Below are positions 1 to 8,974 of a DNA stretch of 64,000 nt, in pieces. The DNA comes from an uncultured Dysgonomonas sp. (GTDB lineage Bacteria > Bacteroidota > Bacteroidia > Bacteroidales > Dysgonomonadaceae), in the NCBI GenBank assembly GCA_900556485.1, contig USOX01000007.1, forward strand, positions 57,222 through 121,221, read 5' to 3'. A program made the translations under genes and the position numbers. How positions within the stretch are numbered: position 1 is the stretch's first letter; each line of letters begins with the position of its first letter. The notes under the pieces were generated by a model. It had not been told where the DNA came from. It worked only from the letters and a program-made list of their open reading frames with translations, and did no database searches.

Positions 1-3
1 ATA

Positions 4-36
4 ATTGTATAGTTTCTTTGTTTTTTCTTATATTTG
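4..36 (+). promoter_or_regulatory. Probable promoter of the SPOR-protein gene
   Basis: TATATTTG at 29-36 matches the Bacteroidetes -7 consensus TAnnTTTG. A weak -33 candidate (ATTG at 4-7) lies 21 bases before it. Transcription would start near 43, leaving a leader of about 60 bases before the ATG at 104. The match is by eye. Confidence 0.5.
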
Positions 37-103
37 TAAATTATTACTTATATTAAATATAATTTAAGGCAGGTGTAATTTAAGTAAAAAACACAACAAA
101 CTT

Positions 104-1081
104 ATGAAAACTACTTTACTCGCTACTTTCTTACTTGCTTTGTTTATTCTGGTTTTACCAGAAAAGGCTTATGCTCAGGTGAAAGGCAGCAATTATAAAA
201 AATTCTATAAAGAACTGAATAAGTCAGGGACACAACCTCAGATTATAACAACAAAGAAAGTTGCAAATCCTGATGAAGTTGTAGATATTATTACTGTTGG
301 CCAGTTAGATTCTGTAATGAAGAATATGGTTGGTGTAACGGACATTGTGCAAGGTGAAAAATCATTGTTACATCCTGTTATTACTTTAGAGTTAGAACGA
401 AACTCATCAGCAGCTCAAGCTTTGTTTGGTTGTGATGATTATTATACAAAGGATTCGGTAGGAAGAGGAGAGCCTACTCCACCAATTCCCGGTTTGGAGA
501 CTGTGAAGCGAACAGACTTATTATTAGCTGAAGCGAAAAGAATGCAAGAAGACGCTGAGGCTAAGGCTAACCAGCCATTTCTTCATCTAGTTTCAGAAAG
601 TGATGTTAAGTCAACAACACCAGTGGTAAAACAACCTATTGTTAAATCAGAGCCTGAACCAGAACCGGAAAACTTAGCTGTAGCTACTCAGATGGATATA
701 ATGAAATCGGAGGCTGCTAAACCATTCAGGCATTTACTTGAATCTGAACAAAAGTTACTTCGTGTGGTTGATGGCGTTACTTTAACTGACGAAACAGATA
801 AAGCATATTGGAAGAAGTATAGTCTTGTAATAGGCACATTCAAACAATATAGTAGTGCATATTACGCAAAACGTACATTTACCGGGTTAGGAGAACGTTC
901 GTTTGTCTTGAAGAAAAGTGATGGTACACATTATGTCGTGGTTGGTAGCTACGATCAGGACTCAGACGCTGTTACACAATTGGATGAATTTACAAAGAAA
1001 TATACCACAGATTTATCAAAATCGAGAAGAGTAGCAAGGTATGGTTTACCTTTGGATGATTTGTGGATATTAGTACATTGA
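104..1081 (+). CDS. Secreted SPOR-domain protein
   Basis: This 325-residue protein begins with a signal peptide of about 24 residues ending AYA, so it is exported to the periplasm or envelope. The middle (about 100-225) is low in complexity, with a Pro/Glu run (EPEPEPEN near 183). The C-terminal region, about 236-305, looks like a SPOR domain (YWKKYSLVIGTF, then HYVVVGSYD). Known SPOR domains bind denuded glycan strands at division sites. No catalytic motif is visible, so a structural or peptidoglycan-binding role is inferred. The next gene follows after 33 bases on the same strand and may be co-transcribed. Confidence 0.8.
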   Translation: MKTTLLATFLLALFILVLPEKAYAQVKGSNYKKFYKELNKSGTQPQIITTKKVANPDEVVDIITVGQLDSVMKNMVGVTDIVQGEKSLLHPVITLELERNSSAAQALFGCDDYYTKDSVGRGEPTPPIPGLETVKRTDLLLAEAKRMQEDAEAKANQPFLHLVSESDVKSTTPVVKQPIVKSEPEPEPENLAVATQMDIMKSEAAKPFRHLLESEQKLLRVVDGVTLTDETDKAYWKKYSLVIGTFKQYSSAYYAKRTFTGLGERSFVLKKSDGTHYVVVGSYDQDSDAVTQLDEFTKKYTTDLSKSRRVARYGLPLDDLWILVH

Positions 1082-1114
1082 TATATTGAACAAAGAATCG
1101 TAAAAAAAGGAACA

Positions 1115-1873
1115 ATGAAAGTAAAGTTCTTGGGAACAGGAACATCTACAGGAGTACCTGAAATAGGATGTAAATGTGAGGTATGCACCTCAAACGATGA
1201 TAGAGACAGACGCTTGCGAGCGTCTGTCTTGGTTAATATAGATGGTAAAAGGATACTTATTGACTGCGGTCCTGATTTCAGACAACAGATAATGAATGAG
1301 GAATTTGCTCCACTAGATGGAGTATTATTGACTCATGAACATTATGACCATGTTGGTGGAATAGATGATTTACGCCCTTTCTGTAAGTTCTCCGATATAG
1401 ATATATATTCGAATAAGATGACGTTGGATGCTCTCAGGCTTCGGATGCCATATTCATTCAGTGATCATAAATATCCGGGTGTCCCCATTCTTGAACTGCA
1501 TGAAGTTAATGTAGATACGCCCTTTTGTATTCAAGGTATAGAAATAAAACCTATAAGCCTATTACATTTTCGTCTTCCTATCTTAGGGTATCGCATATAT
1601 GACTTTGCTTATCTGACAGATGTAAAAACTATCCCCGAAACAGAATTTGATAAACTCAATAATCTGGATACGCTTATAATCAATGCCTTGCGTATAGAAG
1701 AACATATGTCACATTTAAACTTAAAGGAGGCCTTAGAATTAGTAAAGCGAATAAATCCTAAAAGAACCTATTTTATCCATATGTCTCATCATATGGGACT
1801 ACACGAGGAAGTCCAGAAGTTATTACCAGAAAATGTATTTCTATCATATGATGGGTTAGAGATTGAGATCTAG
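1115..1873 (+). CDS. Metallo-beta-lactamase-fold hydrolase, PhnP/RNase Z-like
   Basis: The 252-residue protein opens with GTGTSTGVPEIGCKCEVC, the glycine-rich start and paired cysteines typical of PhnP-like enzymes. The metal-binding motif THEHYDHVGG lies near residues 73-82, with a further Asp in LTDVK near 170 and His in IHMSHH near 223. These indicate a dinuclear metal site. PhnP-type members are cyclic phosphodiesterases, but there are no phosphonate genes nearby, so the substrate is unknown. The stop codon abuts the stop of the convergent flavin reductase with no spacer and no terminator between them. Confidence 0.85.
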   Translation: MKVKFLGTGTSTGVPEIGCKCEVCTSNDDRDRRLRASVLVNIDGKRILIDCGPDFRQQIMNEEFAPLDGVLLTHEHYDHVGGIDDLRPFCKFSDIDIYSNKMTLDALRLRMPYSFSDHKYPGVPILELHEVNVDTPFCIQGIEIKPISLLHFRLPILGYRIYDFAYLTDVKTIPETEFDKLNNLDTLIINALRIEEHMSHLNLKEALELVKRINPKRTYFIHMSHHMGLHEEVQKLLPENVFLSYDGLEIEI

Positions 1874-2443
1874 TTATTTATCCTTTTTCTTAACAGACCA
1901 TCCAAATCCTCCAAGCTTATTACCTAATTCATAATATTGTCCATGTGAATAAGCTATAGGATTTGCATCTTCTAAGCTAAACTTACCTGTAGCTTCGTTG
2001 ATATACCTTTCGTCTGCCTTTACATTTACAACATCTGCGATGAACATATCATGTGAGCCAAGGCTTAGAATCTCCTTTACTCTACATTCTATATTCAGTG
2101 GAGATTCTTCTATAATAGGAGCTTGCACAACAGAAGCTTTACCGGGAGTAAGATTCATTTCTTCAAATTTATTAAAATCCTTTCCGGACTTCACACCACA
2201 CCAATCAGTCGCGTAGGCTAACTCTTGAGTTGTGATATTGATTACAAACTCCATGCTCCTTTTTATGATTTCATATGAATGACGTTCCGGGCGCACAGAT
2301 ATATAGCACATTGGCGGATTGGTACAAATAGTCCCCAGCCAGCTAAGTGTAATTATATTATATTCGTCAATTGTGCTGCCACAACTAATCATGGCTGCAG
2401 GGAGCGGATATATGAGGGTGCCTGGTTTCCAGTCTTGTTTCAT
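1874..2443 (-). CDS. Flavin reductase family protein (FMN-binding split barrel)
   Basis: This 189-residue protein has the flavoredoxin/flavin reductase-like layout: an N-terminal strand (YPLPAAMISCGS), the region LSWLGTICTNPPMCYISVRPERHSYE, and GVKSGKDFNKF, which together form the FMN site in this family. It would bind FMN and pass electrons from reduced nicotinamide or another donor; the partner is unknown. Its start overlaps the pyrI stop by four bases (ATGA), so it is translationally coupled as the last gene of the pyrB-pyrI unit. A link to pyrimidine synthesis is not evident beyond this arrangement. Confidence 0.85.
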   Translation of the reverse strand: MKQDWKPGTLIYPLPAAMISCGSTIDEYNIITLSWLGTICTNPPMCYISVRPERHSYEIIKRSMEFVINITTQELAYATDWCGVKSGKDFNKFEEMNLTPGKASVVQAPIIEESPLNIECRVKEILSLGSHDMFIADVVNVKADERYINEATGKFSLEDANPIAYSHGQYYELGNKLGGFGWSVKKKDK

Positions 2444-2901
2444 TTTAGCTCAATGTCGTTTTTGTTGATTTTCAGATTGCAATAGTGGCAGCGAAGAACA
2501 ATCTTTTCACGGTCTATTACATCGAAGCGTGTTACCATTGGTTCATTATTGGTAATACATTTCGGATTATTGCATCTCACTATTTTATATATAGTTTTAG
2601 GTAGTTCTACCCGTTTTTTATCAACTACCACATAGTCCTCTATAATGTTTAAAACCACATTGGGCGCAATTAGAGCTATTTTATTTATAACATCTTCTTC
2701 AAAGTATTTATCCGAAATTTTGATAATACCTTTACTCCGCATTTTCTTGCTTTCCAGCTTATTACCTATAGTAATCGGATTATCTAGTTTTTCTAATTCA
2801 AGTAGGGATACTACTTTGAAAACAACATCTGTTGGTATATGATCTATTGCTGTTCCATTGCATAGAGCAGCAACCTGCAATTCTTTTCTTTGTTCTTTCA
2901 T
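2440..2901 (-). CDS. pyrI: Aspartate carbamoyltransferase regulatory subunit
   Basis: The 153-residue protein matches PyrI in length and architecture. An N-terminal allosteric nucleotide-binding domain (KELQVAALCNGTAIDHIP; LDNPITIGNKLES) is followed by a zinc domain with four cysteines in the pattern CNNPKC then CHYC near residues 115-147. PyrI binds CTP/ATP and tunes the catalytic PyrB trimers. It starts 7 bases after pyrB and overlaps the downstream flavin reductase, so the three are one transcript. The regulatory subunit suggests feedback control of the enzyme as well as the transcriptional control proposed for its leader. Confidence 0.96.
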   Translation of the reverse strand: MKEQRKELQVAALCNGTAIDHIPTDVVFKVVSLLELEKLDNPITIGNKLESKKMRSKGIIKISDKYFEEDVINKIALIAPNVVLNIIEDYVVVDKKRVELPKTIYKIVRCNNPKCITNNEPMVTRFDVIDREKIVLRCHYCNLKINKNDIELK

Positions 2902-2908
2902 ATCTGCT

Positions 2909-3826
2909 TTAGTCTACTGTGATATTTAATGCGTCACAAATAACAGCTTCTCTGGTAAATACACCATTTTTAGCTTGTTCGAAATAATATGCTTTAGGGC
3001 TATCATCAACATCTTGCTGAATTTCATTTACACGGGGTAGGGGATGAAGTATTTTCAAATTATCTTTAGTCCCTTCCAGCATATCCCTACGGAGTATATA
3101 TATGTTCTTTACTTTCTCATATTCCATCAGATCGGTAAAACGCTCTCTCTGTACTCGTGTCATATAGAGTATATCTGCCTGGTTAATAACTTCAGGAGAG
3201 AAATCCGTATGCTCTTCATATTTTATACCAAGCTCATCACATAAGTTTTTATATGATTCCGGTAAGAGCAATTCTTCGGGAGCTACAAAATGAAATGTAG
3301 GATTGAAATGTGACATCCCTTCTATTAATGAATGTACTGTGCGTCCATATCTTAGATCGCCAACAACCGTAATAGTCAGGTTTTCTAATGTCCCCTGAGT
3401 TTTATAAATAGAGTATATATCAAGCATCGTCTGCGTTGGATGCTGATTTGCTCCATCTCCGGCATTGATAATAGGAATAGACGAAACCTCAGAGGCATAT
3501 CTGGCAGCCCCTTCCAAATGATGGCGCATGATAATGATATCAGCATAGTTATTAACCATCGCAATAGTATCTTTTAGAGTTTCCCCTTTGGAAGAACTGG
3601 TAGTAGCTGCATCTGTAAAACCTATAATGCGGCCACCAAGCCTATTAACGGCAGTTTCGAAACTGAGGCGTGTTCGGGTAGATGGCTCAAAAAAGAGTGT
3701 TGCACAGACTTTACCTTCTAGTAATCGTCTGTTCGGATTTTCATCAAACTTCTTTGTCAGTTCTATTATTCTAAGAATATCTTCTTTCGAATAATCTGTG
3801 ATTGATACCAGGCTTTTATTACTCAT
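2909..3826 (-). CDS. pyrB: Aspartate carbamoyltransferase catalytic subunit
   Basis: The 305-residue enzyme joins carbamoyl phosphate and L-aspartate in the first committed step of pyrimidine synthesis. The carbamoyl-phosphate loop [12 protein letters not shown] is near residues 49-60, the HPTQTMLD motif near 131-138, and the HPLPRVNEI motif near 265-273. Length and motifs are complete. It is the first gene of pyrB-pyrI-flavin reductase. Upstream lie a short leader ORF and a strong hairpin with a T tract, described separately, which suggest attenuation control. Confidence 0.97.
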   Translation of the reverse strand: MSNKSLVSITDYSKEDILRIIELTKKFDENPNRRLLEGKVCATLFFEPSTRTRLSFETAVNRLGGRIIGFTDAATTSSSKGETLKDTIAMVNNYADIIIMRHHLEGAARYASEVSSIPIINAGDGANQHPTQTMLDIYSIYKTQGTLENLTITVVGDLRYGRTVHSLIEGMSHFNPTFHFVAPEELLLPESYKNLCDELGIKYEEHTDFSPEVINQADILYMTRVQRERFTDLMEYEKVKNIYILRRDMLEGTKDNLKILHPLPRVNEIQQDVDDSPKAYYFEQAKNGVFTREAVICDALNITVD

Positions 3827-3877
3827 ATATGTAAATTTAGTCTTTCTTTAATTGTTTAATAATCAGTAGTATTTTTC

Positions 3878-3903
3878 AAAATGACACAAATGACACACTT
3901 TTT
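3878..3903. repeat. TGACA-type intergenic repeat, copy 1
   Basis: Two TGACAC units lie 9 bases apart within AAAATGACACAAATGACACAC, followed by a T run. Similar sequences occur near 45687-45710 and 59129-59189. This copy lies between the pyrB terminator-like hairpin and the pyrB start. Confidence 0.5.
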
Positions 3904-3987
3904 ATTCTTTTTATCTTATCTGCTTTTTGTGTCTTTTTCATTTCTATCTTATTTCTTACATAGATAAAGTTTTCCATTCTATTATTC

Positions 3988-4022
3988 AAAAAAAATCCCC
4001 GAAAAAGAAAACTTCTTCGAGG
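3988..4022 (-). terminator. Intrinsic terminator/attenuator upstream of pyrB
   Basis: Read on the minus strand, CCTCGAAGAAG pairs with CTTTTTCGGGG (two G-U wobbles) around a TTTT loop. A single A and then eight T residues (3988-3995) follow, which is a complete intrinsic terminator. It starts 8 bases after the stop of the leader ORF at 4031-4111 and lies about 160 bases before pyrB. A promoter box at 4137-4144 lies between it and the upstream lipoprotein gene, so it probably acts on the pyrB transcript rather than only ending the lipoprotein transcript. Confidence 0.7.
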
Positions 4023-4030
4023 ATAAATAT

Positions 4031-4111
4031 CTAAATTCTAAAATTAATCAATAAGAAAAAGGAATATTTTTCGCTAAGCGATTGCAGATCTGTATATAAA
4101 AAACGTCGCAT
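4031..4111 (-). CDS. Putative pyrB leader peptide (26 aa)
   Basis: ATG at 4111-4109 opens a 26-residue ORF, beginning MRRFLYTDLQ and ending LLINFRI. An in-frame ATG two codons earlier (4117) is possible. GAGGA at 4122-4118 is well placed as a ribosome binding site for the 4111 start. The coding run is U-rich (a six-T run at codons 3-5, then TCC TTT TTC TTA TTG), and a small hairpin TCGC-TTA-GCGA (4071-4081) could pause polymerase. The stop lies directly before the terminator. This is the layout of enterobacterial pyrL in pyrBI attenuation; homology is not claimed, only analogy. Confidence 0.55.
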   Translation of the reverse strand: MRRFLYTDLQSLSEKYSFFLLINFRI

Positions 4112-4136
4112 AATCATTCCTCAAAAATACTTTATA

Positions 4137-4144
4137 CAAATATA
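4137..4144 (-). promoter_or_regulatory. Probable pyrB-leader promoter (-7 box)
   Basis: The minus strand reads TATATTTG, an exact match to TAnnTTTG. No good -33 TTTG is found at the expected spacing. Transcription would begin near 4131, about 10-15 bases before the leader ribosome binding site. Confidence 0.5.
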
Positions 4145-4185
4145 AAGAGTTTTTCTGATAAAAAATAGAACATGAGAGTGAAATA

Positions 4186-5148
4186 TTATTTACGAGGTTC
4201 TGCTATTATTTCGCATATACCTTTTTCGTTTACACCTCCCATATAATTATTAGCTCTTAATAAGCATATCACAGAATTTGAGGTTACCCATATCTCTTCA
4301 GGGTAAAAAGAACTTTTGATTTTAGTTCTGAATCTTTTATTATACTCTTCCATTAAGGTCGTTTGAGTAATATCATTACCTTCATATACATATTGGGGTT
4401 CTCCATGATATTCGACAATATAGTTATGAAGAAACTCATATTCTATTTGGTAACGTTCAGTATGATCTCCTCTTTCGCTTTCATTGTGCCAATCGAAGTC
4501 ATTTATATTAGGTAAAGATTTAATCTTGCTGTTTTTTATACTGGAGCTTGACGACCATGGCATAAGATGGAATGTTGCATATTCATTTTTTTCCTCTACC
4601 CAATGGCTGAGATTAAGGCATACACCTCCTTTTTTACATTGAAATGCATTTCCAGAAAGAAATTTAGTTGGAGTAATACCAGTTGTGTATGTAAAATGTT
4701 GATTTATTGTGTTTTGCCCCCATTTTAATTCTAAAAAGTCTCTGACAGTTTGTTTTACACTATATTCAATGGAATCTTTACTGACAATTATACCATCTTT
4801 ATATCCAAAAACACAGGCTTTGTGCTTTCCTATTTTATAATCAGTGAGCCAAATTTCTCTTCCATGTTGAAAAAGAAGTGATGCCTCAAGCCAGTTGTAA
4901 GAGGTTCCGTTTGCTTCCCAGACTATACTATCGTAACTGTTGTAGAATAAATCTGCATCAATATCAATATTGACTTTAAACTCTTCAAGAGGTGCAATCT
5001 CAGCTTTTGAAGATATTAATTTCAGTGTCGCATCTTTTTCTTTAATTTCATCTTTATCATCGTCAGAGCAGGAGCAAAGGAATGATAAGGAAATAAAACT
5101 GAATAACAGGGCATTTTTTAAAAATAAATTTCTCATATGTGCTTTCAT
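4186..5148 (-). CDS. Hypothetical lipoprotein
   Basis: The 320-residue protein has a lipoprotein signal: a hydrophobic stretch followed by FLCSCSDDDKDE, with the lipidated Cys near residue 26 or 28. The acidic residues after the Cys are typical of Bacteroidetes lipoproteins and can direct surface export in this phylum. A second in-frame ATG at codon 5 is also a plausible start. The rest is rich in aromatic and polar residues and I recognise no domain. It stands alone between metG and the pyrB leader. Confidence 0.75.
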   Translation of the reverse strand: MKAHMRNLFLKNALLFSFISLSFLCSCSDDDKDEIKEKDATLKLISSKAEIAPLEEFKVNIDIDADLFYNSYDSIVWEANGTSYNWLEASLLFQHGREIWLTDYKIGKHKACVFGYKDGIIVSKDSIEYSVKQTVRDFLELKWGQNTINQHFTYTTGITPTKFLSGNAFQCKKGGVCLNLSHWVEEKNEYATFHLMPWSSSSSIKNSKIKSLPNINDFDWHNESERGDHTERYQIEYEFLHNYIVEYHGEPQYVYEGNDITQTTLMEEYNKRFRTKIKSSFYPEEIWVTSNSVICLLRANNYMGGVNEKGICEIIAEPRK

Positions 5149-5200
5149 TTAATTAATCAAAACGTATACGAAGATAATTAATATCTATGAAAGAGATATT

Positions 5201-5237
5201 AAAAAAGGCAATATTTACTTAATACTGCCTTTTTTTT
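5201..5237 (-). terminator. Bidirectional hairpin terminator after metG
   Basis: AAAAAAGGCA (5201-5210) pairs with TGCCTTTTTT across an A/T-rich centre. The symmetry gives a T tract on both strands. It lies 16 bases past the metG stop and so most likely ends the metG transcript. Confidence 0.8.
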
Positions 5238-5252
5238 GTTAAAAAATATTTG

Positions 5253-7292
5253 TTATCCTATTTGACTACCGGGTGCTACTTCTTTCGGTGGCTGTATTAA
5301 AGAAAGACTACCATCTTTATCTTCCACAGATAACAACATTCCTTGCGATTCTATTCCTCTAAGCTTACGTGGTTCCAGGTTGGCAATAAAACAAACTTGT
5401 TTTCCAACGAGCTCTTCGGGCTTATACCACGCTGCAATACCGGAAATGATAGTACGTTTACTCATTCCATCATCTATCAGAAATTGAAGTAGTTTGTCTG
5501 CTTTAGGTACTTTAGTACATTCTAAAACTGTACCTATTCTAATATCAACTTTTGCAAAATCATCAAAAGCGATATTCTCCTTTTGTGGAGCAACTTTTAT
5601 TTCTACTTGCTCATTTGCTTTCTTAGTGTCCAGTAGTTTTTGTATTTGCTTTTCAATAGTTTCATCTTCTATTTTAGCAAATAACAGTTCTGATTTATTT
5701 AGTGGATGACCAACAGGCAATAGATCAGTCCTGCCTAGCTGATTCCATTCCAGATTATCAACATTGATAAACTCCCTTATTTTCTTAGCGCTAAATGGTA
5801 AGAACGGTTCGAAAGCAATAGCCAGATTTGCAGTTATTTGCAACGATATATTCATAATAGTTTCTACACGTGCCATATCAGTCTTCGCAACTTTCCAAGG
5901 CTCAGTATCAGCTAAATATTTGTTACCAATCCGCGCAAGGTTCATAGCTTCTTTCAATGCATCACGGAAACGGTAAGTGTCAAGATATGATTCAACTACA
6001 GCTTTTACATCAGCAAATTCTTTTAATGTTTCTTTATCATAGTCTGTCAGTTCATTCAACTGAGGAACTTTGTTATCAAAGTATTTCTGAGTAAGAACTA
6101 ATGCCCGGTTTATGAAATTACCTAGGATAGCCACTAATTCATTATTATTGCGGGCTTGAAAATCTTTCCAGGTAAAGTCATTATCTTTTGTCTCAGGGGC
6201 ATTTGCAGTAAGTACATAGCGAAGAATATCCTGTTGTCCCGGAAAATCTTCAAGATATTCGTGCAACCATACAGCCCAATTACGGGAGGTCGATATTTTA
6301 TCACCCTCAAGATTCAAAAATTCATTAGCAGGAACATTTTCAGGCAATATAAATGAACCTTCAGCTTTTAACATTGCAGGGAATACAATACAATGGAATA
6401 CAATATTATCTTTTCCTATAAAATGCAGTAGTTTGGTATCTTCCGATTTCCACCATTTTTCCCAGCTGTCAGGAAATAATTCTATTGTATTAGAAATATA
6501 TCCAATAGGAGCATCAAACCACACATAAAGCACTTTGCCTTTTGCATCAGGCAGAGGAATTGGTACGCCCCAATCGAGGTCGCGGCTAACAGCACGAGGT
6601 TGCAATCCCATATCCAGCCACGATTTACATTGACCATATACATTCGATTTCCATTCCTTATGGTCTTCAAGTATCCATTGACGAAGCCATGCTTCATGTT
6701 TATCTAAAGGCAAGTACCAGTGCTTAGTTTCACGCATTACAGGTGTAGAACCCGAAATAGTTGAACGGGGATTTATTAAGTCATTTGGACTTAAGGATGT
6801 TCCGCATGATTCACATTGGTCACCATAAGCATTTGGGTTACCACAATGAGGACATTCTCCCATTATATATCTGTCAGCCAGAAACATCTGAGCTTCCTCA
6901 TCATAATACTGTTCACTGGTCTTTTCTTCAAATTCTCCTTTATTGTATAATTTCGAGAAAAAATCAGATGCTGTTTTCTTATGTATTTCTGAACTTGTAC
7001 GCGAATAAATATCGAAAGAGATACCAAATTCTTCAAACGAATTTTTTATAATAGTATGGTATTTATCAACGATATCCTGAGGAGTAACTCCTTCTTTTTT
7101 TGCACGAATAGTAATAGGTACTCCATGTTCGTCAGAACCTCCTATATGTATTACCTCTTCGCCTTTTAGTCTGAGATAACGTACATATATATCTGCCGGT
7201 ATATATACTCCGGCAAGGTGTCCGATATGTACCGGCCCGTTGGCATAGGGTAGGGCAGATGTAACGAGAGTTCTGTTGAATTTTTTGGTCAT
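5253..7292 (-). CDS. metG: Methionine--tRNA ligase
   Basis: The 679-residue enzyme charges tRNA-Met. It has the HIGH-type motif in [13 protein letters not shown] (about 15-27), a zinc-binding insertion with two CxxC pairs (CPHCG and CESCG, about 147-164), and a KMSKS-like loop seen as DKISTSRN (about 335-342). A C-terminal tRNA-binding domain (about 570-679, [11 protein letters not shown] to GMLLSVED) mediates dimerisation in the long bacterial form. Length and motifs are complete. It appears to be transcribed alone, with a -7 box at 7340-7347 and a strong terminator after the stop. Confidence 0.97.
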   Translation of the reverse strand: MTKKFNRTLVTSALPYANGPVHIGHLAGVYIPADIYVRYLRLKGEEVIHIGGSDEHGVPITIRAKKEGVTPQDIVDKYHTIIKNSFEEFGISFDIYSRTSSEIHKKTASDFFSKLYNKGEFEEKTSEQYYDEEAQMFLADRYIMGECPHCGNPNAYGDQCESCGTSLSPNDLINPRSTISGSTPVMRETKHWYLPLDKHEAWLRQWILEDHKEWKSNVYGQCKSWLDMGLQPRAVSRDLDWGVPIPLPDAKGKVLYVWFDAPIGYISNTIELFPDSWEKWWKSEDTKLLHFIGKDNIVFHCIVFPAMLKAEGSFILPENVPANEFLNLEGDKISTSRNWAVWLHEYLEDFPGQQDILRYVLTANAPETKDNDFTWKDFQARNNNELVAILGNFINRALVLTQKYFDNKVPQLNELTDYDKETLKEFADVKAVVESYLDTYRFRDALKEAMNLARIGNKYLADTEPWKVAKTDMARVETIMNISLQITANLAIAFEPFLPFSAKKIREFINVDNLEWNQLGRTDLLPVGHPLNKSELLFAKIEDETIEKQIQKLLDTKKANEQVEIKVAPQKENIAFDDFAKVDIRIGTVLECTKVPKADKLLQFLIDDGMSKRTIISGIAAWYKPEELVGKQVCFIANLEPRKLRGIESQGMLLSVEDKDGSLSLIQPPKEVAPGSQIG

Positions 7293-7339
7293 ATAGCTTG
7301 CTAATTTTATATTTCCTGTGATAATTTATTTTTGTGGTG

Positions 7340-7347
7340 CAAAGATA
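7340..7347 (-). promoter_or_regulatory. Probable metG promoter (-7 box)
   Basis: The minus strand reads TATCTTTG, matching TAnnTTTG, about 50 bases upstream of the metG ATG. No convincing -33 TTTG is seen. Confidence 0.5.
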
Positions 7348-7431
7348 GGAACTAAAAGACAAAAAGAAGCAGACAATTATCAGTTTTTGAGCTGTATTGC
7401 CTGCTTTTATTTTTCTGAATATGGAAGGGTT

Positions 7432-8892
7432 CTATTTTATCTTTTGGTATAGAAAACCTTCGTCAGATTTTTTGATTACTTTATATGTATTAAGATTTAG
7501 TTCTTTCTTCGAAAATATATAATTTGATTTACAATTATCAGTAATATCATCAAATACTGTATTAAAACCTATACCTGCAGGTAGGCTTAATATTGAGTTT
7601 GTATCAAAATATTCGCTTATAATAATTGAATTATCATAAGGAGATGAAGCATCTTCATTAAAAATTATGGAATTAACAGTTTTGTTTATTGTGATAGGGG
7701 TATATCTTTCTTTTATTAATATATACTTTCTTCTATTATCTGTGAGAGCATATGAAAATAATATTGTTATTAAATTGACAGTAATAGCCAGCCTGGTAAT
7801 TAGAGTATTGTTAAATAATGTTAGGGATAGTATTACACAGAAAAACAGAGGTGCTGTCACTCTGAAACAACCACTGAAAATATCATAAATTGTTACATTT
7901 ATAACAAAAAAGAATAGCAAAACAATAAATGATATAAAGTAAGGAGAATTCCATTTCCTAAATTTAGTTTGTATTAATTCTGTTTTCCAAAAAATAATAG
8001 CCATAACCAGTAACATAAAATACCGGAAAGAAACTTCTTCTATTTTCCCATAAAATGGAGACATATAATTAATAAAACTTTCAGCCGTATGTGCCCCCAA
8101 AGCAGTTATAAACTTTATAACAGATTCACTTGCAAGCAGACTACCTAAAAAGGAGAATGGATAAGGAGATATAAATAAACTACTAATATAAAATAATAGT
8201 ATAATGATGACAATAGTTATTCCACTTAGTTTGAAAAACTTGGAATTGAAACTTACAATCTTATAATATTCCAGTAAAATAGGCAAAAATAATATACCAT
8301 ATATAACACGGATAAAAGATATATATGTACAAAGTACCAATAATAGAATAAAAAGTTTTTTTCTATGGGATTCTGCTTTAATGAAAGTATATAGCAAACT
8401 AAAATATATGATTAATAAAGCATAATTTAATAATTCGGACATTGAAGTAGAACTATACAATATCAAGGGCATATATGAGATACAAAAGATTGTAAAAAAC
8501 AATATTTTCTTTAAAGTTGGTTTTACTAATAAAACCATTATAAGAAGGGCGATAGATAAATATACATTATTAGCTATCGCTATTGAATTGTAATTCCACC
8601 CAAATAATTTAGCAAAAGGCACATATGCCGAAATAGTACCAAATCCATGGAGACCAAAAGATAAGAGACGTGGTGTTTTCTCATTTAAGGTATAATACCC
8701 AAAATCCAATCCTTTTTCGGATAAAGAGAGTACCTCGTGCCAATAATATAGTTCGTCTGACCATATTGGATGCGAATGATAAATAGAGCCTCCAGAAAGA
8801 AAAATGGTTATAAATAATAGTATCCAAGGCGAAAAGATAAGAAATGTAGCTCCAATTAAATAGAAATTTTTCTTGTAAAAGTCTTTATTCAT
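7432..8892 (-). CDS. GT-C-like polytopic membrane protein, tandem copy B
   Basis: This 486-residue protein has about 10-12 hydrophobic segments and ends in a soluble tail of about 90 residues. After the first segment comes WSDELYYWHEV (about 44-54), where the acidic pair in the first external loop resembles the catalytic loop of polyprenyl-phosphate-dependent GT-C glycosyltransferases. The family is inferred from this topology and loop only. The gene just upstream (8975-10435) encodes a protein of identical length and roughly three-quarters identity by eye. No other glycan genes adjoin the pair, so the acceptor is unknown. Confidence 0.7.
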   Translation of the reverse strand: MNKDFYKKNFYLIGATFLIFSPWILLFITIFLSGGSIYHSHPIWSDELYYWHEVLSLSEKGLDFGYYTLNEKTPRLLSFGLHGFGTISAYVPFAKLFGWNYNSIAIANNVYLSIALLIMVLLVKPTLKKILFFTIFCISYMPLILYSSTSMSELLNYALLIIYFSLLYTFIKAESHRKKLFILLLVLCTYISFIRVIYGILFLPILLEYYKIVSFNSKFFKLSGITIVIIILLFYISSLFISPYPFSFLGSLLASESVIKFITALGAHTAESFINYMSPFYGKIEEVSFRYFMLLVMAIIFWKTELIQTKFRKWNSPYFISFIVLLFFFVINVTIYDIFSGCFRVTAPLFFCVILSLTLFNNTLITRLAITVNLITILFSYALTDNRRKYILIKERYTPITINKTVNSIIFNEDASSPYDNSIIISEYFDTNSILSLPAGIGFNTVFDDITDNCKSNYIFSKKELNLNTYKVIKKSDEGFLYQKIK

Positions 8893-8974
8893 TTGTTGTT
8901 TGGTTATTATTAGCTTGCTAATATCTGTTTCTGAATAGTATTGCCAGCTTTTTTATAATAAAATAGAAATAAGC

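Noticed and set aside
3988..4022. The hairpin as a simple terminator of the lipoprotein gene at 4186-5148
   Set aside because: It is over 160 bases past that stop, with a consensus -7 box and a leader ORF in between. It may also stop readthrough, but the attenuator reading explains more.
7293..7431. A riboswitch or T-box upstream of metG
   Set aside because: The leader is only about 50 bases and shows no conserved riboswitch or T-box sequence.
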